Origin: an uncultured Rothia sp.
Lineage (GTDB): Bacteria; Actinomycetota; Actinomycetes; Actinomycetales; Micrococcaceae
Direction: 5' to 3'
Assembly (NCBI GenBank): GCA_946221065.1
Contig: CAMIIO010000004.1
Span: 1-64,000 of the forward strand
DNA length: 64,000 nucleotides
Part shown: positions 33,687-42,325 of the stretch, one piece after another
Layout of the letters: each line of letters opens with the position of its first letter
How positions within the stretch are numbered: position 1 is the stretch's first letter
The notes under the pieces: model-generated
What the model saw: only the letters and a program-made list of their open reading frames with translations
Told to the model about the DNA's origin: nothing
Database searches by the model: none
Program-made: the position numbers and the translations under genes

Positions 33687-36600
33687 TCCGTGATCCTTCC
33701 GGTGACGTGGTAAGGGTGATATGGAGGGGAATCCTGTTTTTCATCTCTGCTACGTGGGAGATGAGTCCCACTACCCTGCCACCTTCGCGGAGAGAATCCA
33801 GGGTGTCCATAACGACTTCAAGAGTGGAATCATCCAACGTACCAAAACCTTCATCGACAAAGAGAGTATCAATATCGATACCGCCGTTATGCTGCTGCAC
33901 AACATCTGCCAACCCAAGGGCTAGAGCCAGGGAAGCCATAAAAGTTTCTCCCCCAGATAGCGTGCTGGGTAGCCGATGAAGGCCGTGCCAGGAGTCAAAA
34001 ACAGCGATGTTAAGCCCGGATTTTCCACTACCTTGTTTTTCTTCGGTGTAGTCGAGTCGGTATCTGCCGTGCGTCATTTTTTCCAGGTGCAGGGTAGCGG
34101 ATTGAGTGACTTCTTCGAGCTGCGCGGCAAGAACATAGGTGGTGAGCGACATGGCGAGTTTATTTTCGCTGCTGAGTCCGGCGGCGACGTCGGCGAGCGC
34201 TTTCTTCATGCGCGCTTCGGTTAAGAGCTGTTGGCTTGTGGTGGCTTCTTTGCGGTACTCTTCGCTCAGTTCGCTGAGTTCTTGGCATACTTGGGCGAGG
34301 TTATTCACGGTAGCGAAGGTTGTATCTCGTTCTTTAGCAATGTGCTGAATCTGCCCGGACAAAGTGGTGAGCGTTTCGGCGGTAGGGATGGTGTGCCCGG
34401 TTTCTTTGAGGTTGCCGATGCGTTGCATGGCTTCCCGCTGGAGTTGGGCAGCAGTGCCGCTGAGGTTTTGTGAAAATTTTTCAATTCTCTGTTCGAGTGC
34501 GTGAAGTTGTTCTTTGGGTAGGAATGCTTCGGTTGCGGCTTGTTCGCTGGTAAATGGAGATTTTTGGAGTAGTCGTTGCGCTTCGGCAGTGAAGCTGTGC
34601 GTTTGTTCTTCTGCGGTGTGTGCTTGTTGCGCGTTGGTGATGGCTTCTTTGAAGCGTGTGCTGAGGGTTTGTAGGGTGTGAGCTGCTTGTTCGTGGGTGT
34701 GGTTTTCTGCGAGTTTTGCTCGGTTGAGTTCGTTTTCTAGTTCTGTGAGGCGCAGGTGGAGTCCTTCGAGAGAGGCGTTGAGGGCTGTGTGTTGTTGTTC
34801 TTGAAGGTGGAGTTTTTCGGTGTGCTTTTTATCTTGTTGTTGAAGGAGAAGATTTTTTTTGTTGAGTGCTTCGTGTGTTTTTTTCTTTTCGAGCAGGGTA
34901 CTGCGTTGACGCTGGATTTCGGTGTACCGGGTCTGTGCCTGTTCGGTGGGTAGCGCGCCCTGCTCCTCAAGATTTTTGATATCAGCGTTGATAGTTTTGA
35001 GCTCTAGGGCTCGCTGTTGAGCAACTTTTTCTGCCTTGTTCCGGTCTGCGATAGCTTGGCTAACGTCTTTTTCGGTGATAACGGGCTGGCTATGTGCGCT
35101 GGATGTTGCCGGCTGGGGGTGTTCGGTTGCTCCGCAGACGGGGCACGGGGTGTGGTCTTCTAGCTCGCTGGCGAGGAGAAGGGCAGCCTGGGAGAATCGT
35201 GTTCGTTGAAGTGATTCTGCGTGTTCGCTGAGTTCTTGACGGCGTTGTTCTGCTTTCTGGGCCGCGTTCGTTGCGTGGCTGAGTTGTTGACGGCGTTCGG
35301 CGAGCTGTTGGGAGAGGGTGAGAAGGTGTTGGGCTTGGGAGAGTTGGTATTCGGCGGTGAGCAGCTCTACGGCAACATCGGCGTATTCTGTGAGGGAGTG
35401 TTCGACGTCGTGGCGTTCGGTGCGTATTTTTTCTAGTTTTTCGTGTAGCTGGGTGGTGGCGGTTGCGTGTTGTGTTTGTTGGGTGTGCAGCTGGGTTTTT
35501 TGGTGGTGGAGGTCGCGGAGTTCTTGTTCCAGGGTAATCCAGTGGCGGTGGCGTTCTTGGAGGTCTCTGAGGACTTCTAGGGCATTTTCTAGTGAGTGAG
35601 CGTTAATTTTTTCGGCAGGTGTGCGGGGTAGCTCTTCGATCGCTGAGGGTTGATGGGTGCTAGTTCCGGTAAGTGCCCAGAGGTTTGCGGTGATTTCCGC
35701 ACAGAGTTTGTTGAGGTGTTGGGTGTAGCGTTCTTGAGTTTGGCGCGCTTTTTTTTGGGCGCGTTGTTGGGCAGAAAATGCCGGTACTACCGTTTGTGCT
35801 GCCTGGGCGGCGTCGCGGCGTTCTTGGTCTGCGTGATATGCCGGGATGTCGTGCTGAAGTTGTTGGTGGAAAGCGGTGAGCTTGTCGAATTCTAACCAGT
35901 CTGTGCGTAAAGTGCTGAGTCGGTGGTGTTCATTGCGCAGGTGAGAGAGCTGTTGGTCCAGTTCAGTACTTTGTTGCTGTTGCTGGTTAAGAATCTGCTC
36001 TATCTGATTCAGCGTGCGATTCAAGGCGGTCAAAAAGTCTTGCGTGTTTTCTTGCTCGTTCTGCCCTGTTGCTTCCTGAACCGTCGATTCCGCACGGCCT
36101 GCTTCGGTAGGCTCGTGTTCTGTGAATCGATCTAGTTGGGCACGCTGTATCGTTCTGTGGGTCTGGTTCTGCAGTTGGGTAAGTTGTTGTTCGGCGTCCT
36201 GCGCTATCTTTTGAGCTACAGAGGATTGTTGGTGTAGTTCGGCTTGAATTTTCTCAAAGGTACTCAGCGGAAAGAGTTTTTTTAAGAGGTCTTCGCGTTG
36301 ATAAGAATTTGCCGTAAGAAAACGGGCGAACTTTCCCTGTGGAAGCAACATCACCTGGGTAAATTGTTCGCGTGTTAGCCCCAATAGGTCCTTGATAAAG
36401 ATGCCGGCTTCGTCGTTACGTTCGGCAACCGTCTCCCAGGAGAGTTCATCGTACCGGTCCTGCCGCTGAATCAAGACTTTTGCCGGTTCGGTGGTGGTTC
36501 CGCTGCCACGCTTTTTAGGGCGTTCCCATTTAGGGCTGCGCTCGATACGAAGTCGTTGCTGGTTGATAGTGCATTCTAAAGTTACCAGCGGGGCTGTGGT

Positions 36601-36810
36601 GTCAGCAGCAAAATGGCTCTTGAGATCCGGTCGGTTCAGCGAGGTATCGCCATACAAGGCAAAACATACGGCGTCTAAAATTGAGGATTTGCCCGAGCCA
36701 GTGGGTCCGTTTAACAAAAAGATTCCGGCATCATTGAGCTCGTCAAAATCAATCTGAATTTCCCCGGGGAAAGGTCCGTAAGCTACCAGTTGTAGACGGT
36801 GAATTCTCAT
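33679..36810 (-). CDS. sbcC: exonuclease SbcCD subunit C
   Basis: 1043 aa SMC-like ATPase of the Mre11-Rad50 class that, with SbcD, cleaves DNA hairpins and processes blocked double-strand ends. Walker A is GPTGSGKS at 35-42. Two long coiled-coil arms, very rich in Gln, His, Thr and Glu, flank the zinc hook CPVCG near residue 555. The C-terminal lobe has the signature LSGGETFMASLALALGLADV and Walker B DTLFVDEGFGTLDD. The length matches SbcC. Start and sbcD stop share the bases TAATG, giving translational coupling. Confidence 0.95.
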   Translation of the reverse strand: MRIHRLQLVAYGPFPGEIQIDFDELNDAGIFLLNGPTGSGKSSILDAVCFALYGDTSLNRPDLKSHFAADTTAPLVTLECTINQQRLRIERSPKWERPKKRGSGTTTEPAKVLIQRQDRYDELSWETVAERNDEAGIFIKDLLGLTREQFTQVMLLPQGKFARFLTANSYQREDLLKKLFPLSTFEKIQAELHQQSSVAQKIAQDAEQQLTQLQNQTHRTIQRAQLDRFTEHEPTEAGRAESTVQEATGQNEQENTQDFLTALNRTLNQIEQILNQQQQQSTELDQQLSHLRNEHHRLSTLRTDWLEFDKLTAFHQQLQHDIPAYHADQERRDAAQAAQTVVPAFSAQQRAQKKARQTQERYTQHLNKLCAEITANLWALTGTSTHQPSAIEELPRTPAEKINAHSLENALEVLRDLQERHRHWITLEQELRDLHHQKTQLHTQQTQHATATTQLHEKLEKIRTERHDVEHSLTEYADVAVELLTAEYQLSQAQHLLTLSQQLAERRQQLSHATNAAQKAEQRRQELSEHAESLQRTRFSQAALLLASELEDHTPCPVCGATEHPQPATSSAHSQPVITEKDVSQAIADRNKAEKVAQQRALELKTINADIKNLEEQGALPTEQAQTRYTEIQRQRSTLLEKKKTHEALNKKNLLLQQQDKKHTEKLHLQEQQHTALNASLEGLHLRLTELENELNRAKLAENHTHEQAAHTLQTLSTRFKEAITNAQQAHTAEEQTHSFTAEAQRLLQKSPFTSEQAATEAFLPKEQLHALEQRIEKFSQNLSGTAAQLQREAMQRIGNLKETGHTIPTAETLTTLSGQIQHIAKERDTTFATVNNLAQVCQELSELSEEYRKEATTSQQLLTEARMKKALADVAAGLSSENKLAMSLTTYVLAAQLEEVTQSATLHLEKMTHGRYRLDYTEEKQGSGKSGLNIAVFDSWHGLHRLPSTLSGGETFMASLALALGLADVVQQHNGGIDIDTLFVDEGFGTLDDSTLEVVMDTLDSLREGGRVVGLISHVAEMKNRIPLHITLTTSPEGSRID

Positions 36811-37979
36811 TATTTTCCCTCCTGAGCCGCTACCTGAGCAATAATTTCTTCCACATATTCTTGTTCGTCTTCTGCCAGTTCAGCAGAGCGCACATGAGTA
36901 AAAAAATCGGTACATACGTGGCGCGGGTCAATAGTTTGACTTTGCCGTAGCTGTGGTGAGGTACGCTTGGTTTCCATGCCTTCGGGGATGAAAAATAGTT
37001 CGGCAATGGTTCCAAAATGCTCACGTAGTTGTTCAATAGCGCCCAGGGGGCGACGGCGATCCGTGAGGTATATCCGGCACATTTTATGTCCGTGTTCTTG
37101 TGCCATCTCTTCGGTCAGAAGCTCGTCCAGCGTCCCTTTGAGCGTTACCAGTTCCAGGGTAGTCTTCCACTCATAGGGCTCCACCTTGATCTTTCCAGAA
37201 TCATTAATGTCCAGAATCCATGCCCCTTTGGTGTGTCGTTCTTCGGAGAAAGAAAAGGCAAGTGGAGATCCCGAATAGCGCACATTGTCCGCCAGCTTTT
37301 GCCTACCGTGTAAATGTCCCAGAGCCACATAGTCAATACCAGAAAAGGTATCTATTCCTACTGTCTCCAGTCCACCTACGGTTAGATCGCGTTCAGAGTC
37401 CGAGGTATGCGCCCCGCTAGCAAAGCAGTGTGCCATTATAAGGTTTACGCGCGCGCCGCTATGAGAGGCCATGGCACTACCAGCCATATCTTCTGTGATT
37501 CTTCGGCAGGCCTCGCTTATGACTGCCTGATGGCTCGGTGCAGTGTTCCATGCACGCGCGGTGGAGCGAGGTTCTAAGAATGGTATGGGATACACCGCAA
37601 CCTGTACTGTCCCCGATGCGGTAGGTTCCAAAAAAATCGGTTGCCCCACCTCGTCCAAACGAGTTACCACATGAATCCCTTGTTTTGCCAAGATTTTTGC
37701 GGCAAAACCTAGCCGTGCCGCCGAATCATGGTTACCGCTAGAAAGTATCACCGTGCATCCAGCTTCGCTCAGCTGCTCCAGCGTCTGCGATAGTAAACGA
37801 ATCGTCTCGGTGCGGGGTTGGGCCTGATCGTATACGTCTCCGCTCACCAACACCGCATCAATACTGCGCTCTTTGACCAGCTCACAGAGTTCCGCTAAAA
37901 AGTTCGCTGTTAGGTGGTGGAGCGAGAAACCGTGAAAAGATCTACCGAGGTGCCAGTCAGATGTGTGCAAAATACGCAT
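36810..37979 (-). CDS. sbcD: exonuclease SbcCD subunit D
   Basis: 389 aa Mre11-type metallophosphoesterase and nuclease subunit. Metal-binding motifs in order: SDWHLGRS (Asp, His), SGDVYDQAQP (Asp), SSGNHDSAARL (Asn, His, Asp), later LIMAHCF and GHLHGRQ. The C-terminal capping domain is present. Forms the nuclease complex with SbcC, whose gene overlaps by one base. The 36-base gap to the divergent ADP-ribosylglycohydrolase-like gene must carry both promoters. Confidence 0.95.
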   Translation of the reverse strand: MRILHTSDWHLGRSFHGFSLHHLTANFLAELCELVKERSIDAVLVSGDVYDQAQPRTETIRLLSQTLEQLSEAGCTVILSSGNHDSAARLGFAAKILAKQGIHVVTRLDEVGQPIFLEPTASGTVQVAVYPIPFLEPRSTARAWNTAPSHQAVISEACRRITEDMAGSAMASHSGARVNLIMAHCFASGAHTSDSERDLTVGGLETVGIDTFSGIDYVALGHLHGRQKLADNVRYSGSPLAFSFSEERHTKGAWILDINDSGKIKVEPYEWKTTLELVTLKGTLDELLTEEMAQEHGHKMCRIYLTDRRRPLGAIEQLREHFGTIAELFFIPEGMETKRTSPQLRQSQTIDPRHVCTDFFTHVRSAELAEDEQEYVEEIIAQVAAQEGK

Positions 37980-38015
37980 ACCTCTAATCTATGCCAAAAA
38001 GCTAAGATAGGTTAT

Positions 38016-39068
38016 ATGCATCAATCCTCTTTTCCCGCGATCGACCCTAGCGCTCCGCTCTTTGCCGAAACCATCCAAGCTGTCCTTGCGGGGATTGCGC
38101 TGGGATCAGATACCTCAGTAGCCAAGAGTAAAGATGAGGCTTCTCTTACGTCGGAAGCTCTACAGACGCTCTACACCTTAGACGGTATTTGCGAGGTGCT
38201 TGAATGGAATAACGAGGGTGTTTCTGCCGACGAAACCGCCTGCATCTGGCTTGCTCAATTACGTTGGCTACGCACGGTACACGGTATTCTGCCAGATTCG
38301 GCTCCCTTCGCGCCAGATCGCCCCTTGGACCAGCTAGCACCGACCTTACCCTCAGCTCAGCTCAACCCAACGACTCTCGCGGCGCTCTCCGAACCCCAAA
38401 TGCAACTCGTCGATAAAAATAACTACACCCAGGCGGTAGATGACGGTGCCCTACTTCGAGCCGTCGTCCTGGGCTTCCTTCCCGTGCCAGAACCTTCAAC
38501 CGTTATCTCTCTTACGGCTCGGTCAACGGCGCTGACCCACGGGTCCGATGCCGCCCTCATCACCGCAATTGCCACAGCACTTCTGATTCGTGCGTGTCTA
38601 AGCCTACACTTAGAGGGCGCGGCGGAAACGGCAGAGCACCGCATTGTTCAAGCAGTACATTACGTGGCAGATACTCTCGATCCGGAAACACCGTCTGCGC
38701 AAAAAATTGCGATTTTTTCTGCTTCTGCTCGGCGTCAATCCCTTGCTCAATTCACTCAAATGCTCCGCACGACACAAGATTTCGCTACGCTCCCCAACGA
38801 CGTCATGGGGCACTTCATCGCTACAATCCGTCAAGCAGTGTCCTGGGAAGAAGAGTCATCTACTCAACAGTTGGGCACAGCAGATCTTATGTTAGCGCAA
38901 ACTCCCAGCCAGGCAGCTCTCCTGGCAGCTATTATTGCAGCAGCCTACGGTTCCACAGCATTCCACAGCGCCGTACTTGACCCCTATGGTTTCCACCCCG
39001 CCCTTAAACTGGTGTGGAAAAACTGGTGCTCCCAACTAGGAATAACTTCTTCTCCACACTCTCACTAA
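38016..39068 (+). CDS. degenerate ADP-ribosylglycohydrolase-like protein
   Basis: 350 aa from the ATG at 38016; a longer frame to 37914 would run back into sbcD. A -10 TAAGAT ends seven bases before the ATG, so the message may be leaderless. The order of elements follows the ADP-ribosylglycohydrolase (DraG) fold: AVLAGIALGS at the N-terminus, TLYTLDGICEVLEWNNEGVSADETACIWLAQLRWLRT, then DDGALLRAVVLGFLP...TALTHGSDAALITAIATALLIRACL, and a C-terminal AALLAAIIAAAYGSTAF. The metal-binding acids are changed: the usual Gly-Asp after the first helix reads GSDT, the Asp-Asp-Thr motif before TLYTLDG reads SLTSEALQ, and the C-terminal Gly-Asp-x-Asp reads TPSQAA. It therefore looks like a pseudoenzyme. 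The family call is by eye. Confidence 0.65.
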   Translation: MHQSSFPAIDPSAPLFAETIQAVLAGIALGSDTSVAKSKDEASLTSEALQTLYTLDGICEVLEWNNEGVSADETACIWLAQLRWLRTVHGILPDSAPFAPDRPLDQLAPTLPSAQLNPTTLAALSEPQMQLVDKNNYTQAVDDGALLRAVVLGFLPVPEPSTVISLTARSTALTHGSDAALITAIATALLIRACLSLHLEGAAETAEHRIVQAVHYVADTLDPETPSAQKIAIFSASARRQSLAQFTQMLRTTQDFATLPNDVMGHFIATIRQAVSWEEESSTQQLGTADLMLAQTPSQAALLAAIIAAAYGSTAFHSAVLDPYGFHPALKLVWKNWCSQLGITSSPHSH

Positions 39069-39098
39069 GTCATGTGAAGACACCTGTCGCTAGATCAA

Positions 39099-39974
39099 CT
39101 AAGGATTAACACCATTCTTGAAGTCATAGAGCCAATCATCAGCCCGCTCCACACCGAGGCGTACAATCGCACCGCCCTTACCTGTCTTTAGCGAATATGC
39201 AACCGCTTCCAAAGCCAAGGTACGAGAAAGCACCAGAGCCCGCTCCATCTCATCGGGGCTCAACGCGCGCCGCAACGCTTCCCACCCGTAGCTCATGCCT
39301 AACGTCGCGTGATCATAAGCAGGATCAGCCAAGCACGCATGATCCCAGTCAATTACTCCTGCCAGCTTATCGCCACTCCACAAAATATTGTGACCAGCTA
39401 GGTCATTATGAATGAGCACAGGGGTTGCCGGTTCTAAATCTACGACGTCGTCGATCAGCCCCAACGCGATTCTTTGGTTGCTTTTGAGCAGCTTAGGAAC
39501 CACATCTTGCCGCAAAACGCTCACCCAATCTTTACCTCCCCAATGCTGATGAGGAAAATCCAGGTAAGGTTCCATACCGGTGTAATCAATCGAATGAATC
39601 TCCCGCAATATCGTAGCCAGCGCACGAGGAGAAACCTGCCCTGAATGATGAGGTTCACCTTTGATCCAGGACAATCCCACCGCCGTCATCCCATTGCGGG
39701 TAATAGTGCGGGTAATAGGACGAGGAACCTCAAAAGAAAGATCGTAGGGCAATCGACGCAGCGTTTCTGTTCTTCGAGCAACGGCAGCCCCGAGCTCAGG
39801 AGACTTAGCAACCCGCACGCTCAGACGATTTTCCATATTGATAATCCAGTGAGCAGAGCCGCCCTTGCGAATATCCCACCGGTCACGGGCCACGTTTAAT
39901 CCAGCCTGATGCATAACGGCTTCAACCACCGGCAAAAAATCAACGTTATTAAGATGCGCTCGATGCGGAGACAT
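39099..39974 (-). CDS. aminoglycoside phosphotransferase-fold kinase
   Basis: 291 aa of the APH/choline kinase fold. The catalytic loop is LIHNDLAGHNILWSG (Asp base, Asn metal ligand) and the Mg2+-binding VIDWDHACLADPAYD follows. The N-lobe has the lysine region NRLSVRVAKSPE. Layout and length resemble the macrolide 2'-phosphotransferase branch (Mph), but chromosomal actinobacterial members mostly have unknown substrates, so resistance should not be assumed. It lies between convergent and co-directional housekeeping genes, with 74 bases before rdgB downstream... on the same strand, rdgB is transcribed towards it. Confidence 0.78.
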   Translation of the reverse strand: MSPHRAHLNNVDFLPVVEAVMHQAGLNVARDRWDIRKGGSAHWIINMENRLSVRVAKSPELGAAVARRTETLRRLPYDLSFEVPRPITRTITRNGMTAVGLSWIKGEPHHSGQVSPRALATILREIHSIDYTGMEPYLDFPHQHWGGKDWVSVLRQDVVPKLLKSNQRIALGLIDDVVDLEPATPVLIHNDLAGHNILWSGDKLAGVIDWDHACLADPAYDHATLGMSYGWEALRRALSPDEMERALVLSRTLALEAVAYSLKTGKGGAIVRLGVERADDWLYDFKNGVNP

Positions 39975-40048
39975 TGGTATTCCCCTCTCACCCGTCAGTT
40001 ATACAAAGCATACCGAACACTATATTGTGCTCCAGAACACTTTACCTG

Positions 40049-40681
40049 TTAGGACGCAAGAACTCGCTGTAGGTGAGGAATCAATGCTTTAAAAGCTTGC
40101 GCACGGTGGCTCATAGAGTTCTTCACTTCGGCAGGAATCTCTGCGCATGATTTCCCAGCATACTCCCCCGTCAGCTCAGTAGGAGCTAAAACGGGATCAT
40201 AACCAAACCCTCCCTCACCTGCGGGTTGATGCAAAAGAGTCCCCGAAAGCTCACCGAGTTCCACTACCTCTTCGCCTCCGGGCGTCACCATTGTTGCAGC
40301 ACACACAAACTTGGCACCACGGTGCTCATCGGAAATATCACGTAGTTGAGCCAAGAGCAGATTCAGATTCGCGGCATCGTCCCCGTGTTTGCCTGCCCAT
40401 CGTGCGGAAAAAATACCGGGGGCACCTCCCAGCACGTCCACGGCCAGACCAGAGTCATCGGCAATTGCGATCAGCCCGGTAGCCTGGGCAACGGCTCGCG
40501 CCTTTTTAAATGAGTTCTCAGTAAAGGTCACCCCGTCTTCCACCACATCGGGCGCGCCCACGGCAGCGGCGTCAACCACATCTTCATCCACGTTCAATCC
40601 GGGAATCTGATCGCGCAGAATCTCCCGAAGTTCACGCAACTTCCCCTGATTATGAGAGGCTAAAACAACGATGGGGGACAT
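40049..40681 (-). CDS. rdgB: XTP/dITP pyrophosphatase (RdgB/HAM1)
   Basis: 210 aa house-cleaning enzyme that hydrolyses non-canonical purine triphosphates (XTP, dITP) to monophosphates, keeping them out of DNA and RNA. N-terminal ASHNQGKLRELREIL and the central ADDSGLAVDVLGGAPGIFSARWAG are the substrate and metal motifs; GEGGFGYDPVLAP and SHRAQAFKAL complete the family pattern. It starts one base past the rph stop, and the pair is conserved in many Actinobacteria. Confidence 0.96.
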   Translation of the reverse strand: MSPIVVLASHNQGKLRELREILRDQIPGLNVDEDVVDAAAVGAPDVVEDGVTFTENSFKKARAVAQATGLIAIADDSGLAVDVLGGAPGIFSARWAGKHGDDAANLNLLLAQLRDISDEHRGAKFVCAATMVTPGGEEVVELGELSGTLLHQPAGEGGFGYDPVLAPTELTGEYAGKSCAEIPAEVKNSMSHRAQAFKALIPHLQRVLAS

Positions 40682-40682
40682 T

Positions 40683-41429
40683 TTATTCTCCTAGAACCTG
40701 TTGCTGAATTTTAGTGAGTTCTGCAGTGCCTTCTAATGCTAAATCAAGTAGTGCATTCAGTTCGTCGCGGTCAAAAGGGACGCCCTCTGCGGTTCCCTGA
40801 ACTTCCACGAAAGATCCCTCCCCCGTTACCACAACGTTCATATCAGTCTCTGCCCGAACATCTTCCACATACGGCAGGTCAAGCATTGGCACCCCATCAA
40901 TAATTCCTACCGAAACCGCTGCCACGGATCCGGTGAGTGGCTGAACCGATTTCGCTAAAATTCGTTCGGACTTAGCCCACTTGATAGCTTCAGCAAGCGC
41001 TACATAAGCACCAGTAATTGCCGCGGTACGAGTACCGCCGTCCGCCTGCAGCACATCACAATCTAACACAATAGTGTTTTCGCCCAAGGCTTTGGTGTCG
41101 ATGACGGCGCGCAACGAACGCCCAATCAAACGAGAAATTTCGTGGGTACGCCCACCGATTTTACCCTTGACGGATTCGCGCGAAGAGCGAGTATTTGTGG
41201 CGCGCGGAAGCATTGCGTACTCGGCAGTCACCCACCCTTTTCCTTCGCCCTTAAGCCAACGCGGTACTCCTTCGGTAAAGGAAGCGGTACATAATACGCG
41301 GGTATTACCGCACTCAATGAGCGCGGATCCTTCAGCATTTTTTGACCAGCCACGGGTAATGGTGATGGGTCGGAGCTCATTCGTGGCTCGCCCGTCGGCA
41401 CGGGTCATGGGAGAAGGTGAAGAAGTCAT
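40683..41429 (-). CDS. rph: ribonuclease PH
   Basis: 248 aa phosphorolytic 3'-5' exoribonuclease that trims tRNA 3' ends. The N-terminal RADGRATNELRPITITRG and the phosphate-binding QADGGTRTAAITGAYVAL are typical, as is ARGSTNTR-like LPRATNTRSSRES. The usual length is about 240-250. Part of the murI-MBL-rph-rdgB series with short gaps (37 bases from the MBL gene). Confidence 0.97.
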   Translation of the reverse strand: MTSSPSPMTRADGRATNELRPITITRGWSKNAEGSALIECGNTRVLCTASFTEGVPRWLKGEGKGWVTAEYAMLPRATNTRSSRESVKGKIGGRTHEISRLIGRSLRAVIDTKALGENTIVLDCDVLQADGGTRTAAITGAYVALAEAIKWAKSERILAKSVQPLTGSVAAVSVGIIDGVPMLDLPYVEDVRAETDMNVVVTGEGSFVEVQGTAEGVPFDRDELNALLDLALEGTAELTKIQQQVLGE

Positions 41430-41466
41430 AAAAGTCTGTCCTTACATAGAGGTAAATCGAGTTACG

Positions 41467-42318
41467 CTAAATTTTCTTGGTAACTATTTGCAATGTGGTG
41501 GTAAAAGTATCTTCTTTTCGCAGCGAGCGCGGGTGTACCAGGTAGGTAGCGCTCGTCTCGGCAATGCCGATACCGCCGTCAAAGACTCCCTGCGCTTCGG
41601 CTCGGATAGTCTCGGGGTCATTCCACACCGGCAGATGTGTTAGGAGCAGGTTTCGGACGTGAGCCTCTTTGGCGGCTTGTCCGGCTCGTTTCCCCGTGAG
41701 GTGGATTCCTCGAAGATGATCGTCTCGCCCCTCTTCGTAGGCTGCTTCGCAGAGAAAAAGGTCTGCGTTGTGGGCAGCTTCTACCAGTCCGGGGCAGGAA
41801 TCTGTATCACCGGAGTACGTCAGGGTCGTATGCCCGCTAGGGCTATCACATTCAATACGCAGGGCATAGGGCTCTTTAACGGGATGGACTACGGGATAGG
41901 GTGTAACGGTAAACGGACCAATTTTCACCTGCTGGTGTTCTGCCCAGGTATGAAAATCAAATTCGGTATGCATCCCTACCTCTTCTGATAACCCGTGAGT
42001 GTGCAATAAATATTCGTGAATATCCGAGGGGCCGTATAGCGGGATAGGTCCCTTAGACCAGCCGCGTGGATCCCATTTGACGGCTACGTGAACGCCCGAG
42101 AGATCAATACAGTGATCCGGGTGTAGGTGGCTCACCAAGATGGCGTCAATCTCTTCCAGTCGAACATGAGATTGCAAACCACCAAAGGCGCCGTTGCCCA
42201 TATCTACTAGAATCCGCCACGTTTTACCGTGATGGTCGGTTGCCGAAATCATGTAGCACGATGCCGGAGAATCTTTGCTAGGAAATGATCCCGAGCATCC
42301 TATGACCGTCAAGCGCAT
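41467..42318 (-). CDS. MBL-fold metallohydrolase, RNase Z-like
   Basis: 283 aa metallo-beta-lactamase-fold protein. Metal ligands are visible in LVSHLHPDHCID, in the histidine of YPVVHPVKEPYALRI, in YSGDTDSCPGL, and in LLLTHLPVW. The N-terminus MRLTVIGCSGSFPS resembles RNase Z and cyclic phosphodiesterase relatives, but the exosite arm of tRNase Z is not evident. The neighbour rph (tRNA 3' trimming) makes an RNA role attractive but not proven. Co-directional with murI, eight bases between. Confidence 0.85.
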   Translation of the reverse strand: MRLTVIGCSGSFPSKDSPASCYMISATDHHGKTWRILVDMGNGAFGGLQSHVRLEEIDAILVSHLHPDHCIDLSGVHVAVKWDPRGWSKGPIPLYGPSDIHEYLLHTHGLSEEVGMHTEFDFHTWAEHQQVKIGPFTVTPYPVVHPVKEPYALRIECDSPSGHTTLTYSGDTDSCPGLVEAAHNADLFLCEAAYEEGRDDHLRGIHLTGKRAGQAAKEAHVRNLLLTHLPVWNDPETIRAEAQGVFDGGIGIAETSATYLVHPRSLRKEDTFTTTLQIVTKKI

Positions 42319-42325
42319 GGCTCAC

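Noticed and set aside
34737..36135. Repetitive-looking, Q/H-rich stretch in sbcC as a low-complexity repeat or recombination hotspot
   Set aside because: It is the coding sequence of the SbcC coiled coil, in frame throughout and with the zinc hook in the expected place.
37914..38015. Upstream extension of the ADP-ribosylglycohydrolase-like gene overlapping sbcD
   Set aside because: The overlap with the conserved sbcD N-terminus, lack of ribosome-binding site, and a good -10 just before the ATG at 38016 favour the shorter protein.
39099..39974. APH-fold gene as an acquired resistance island
   Set aside because: No flanking repeats or mobility genes, and codon use looks like that of its neighbours.
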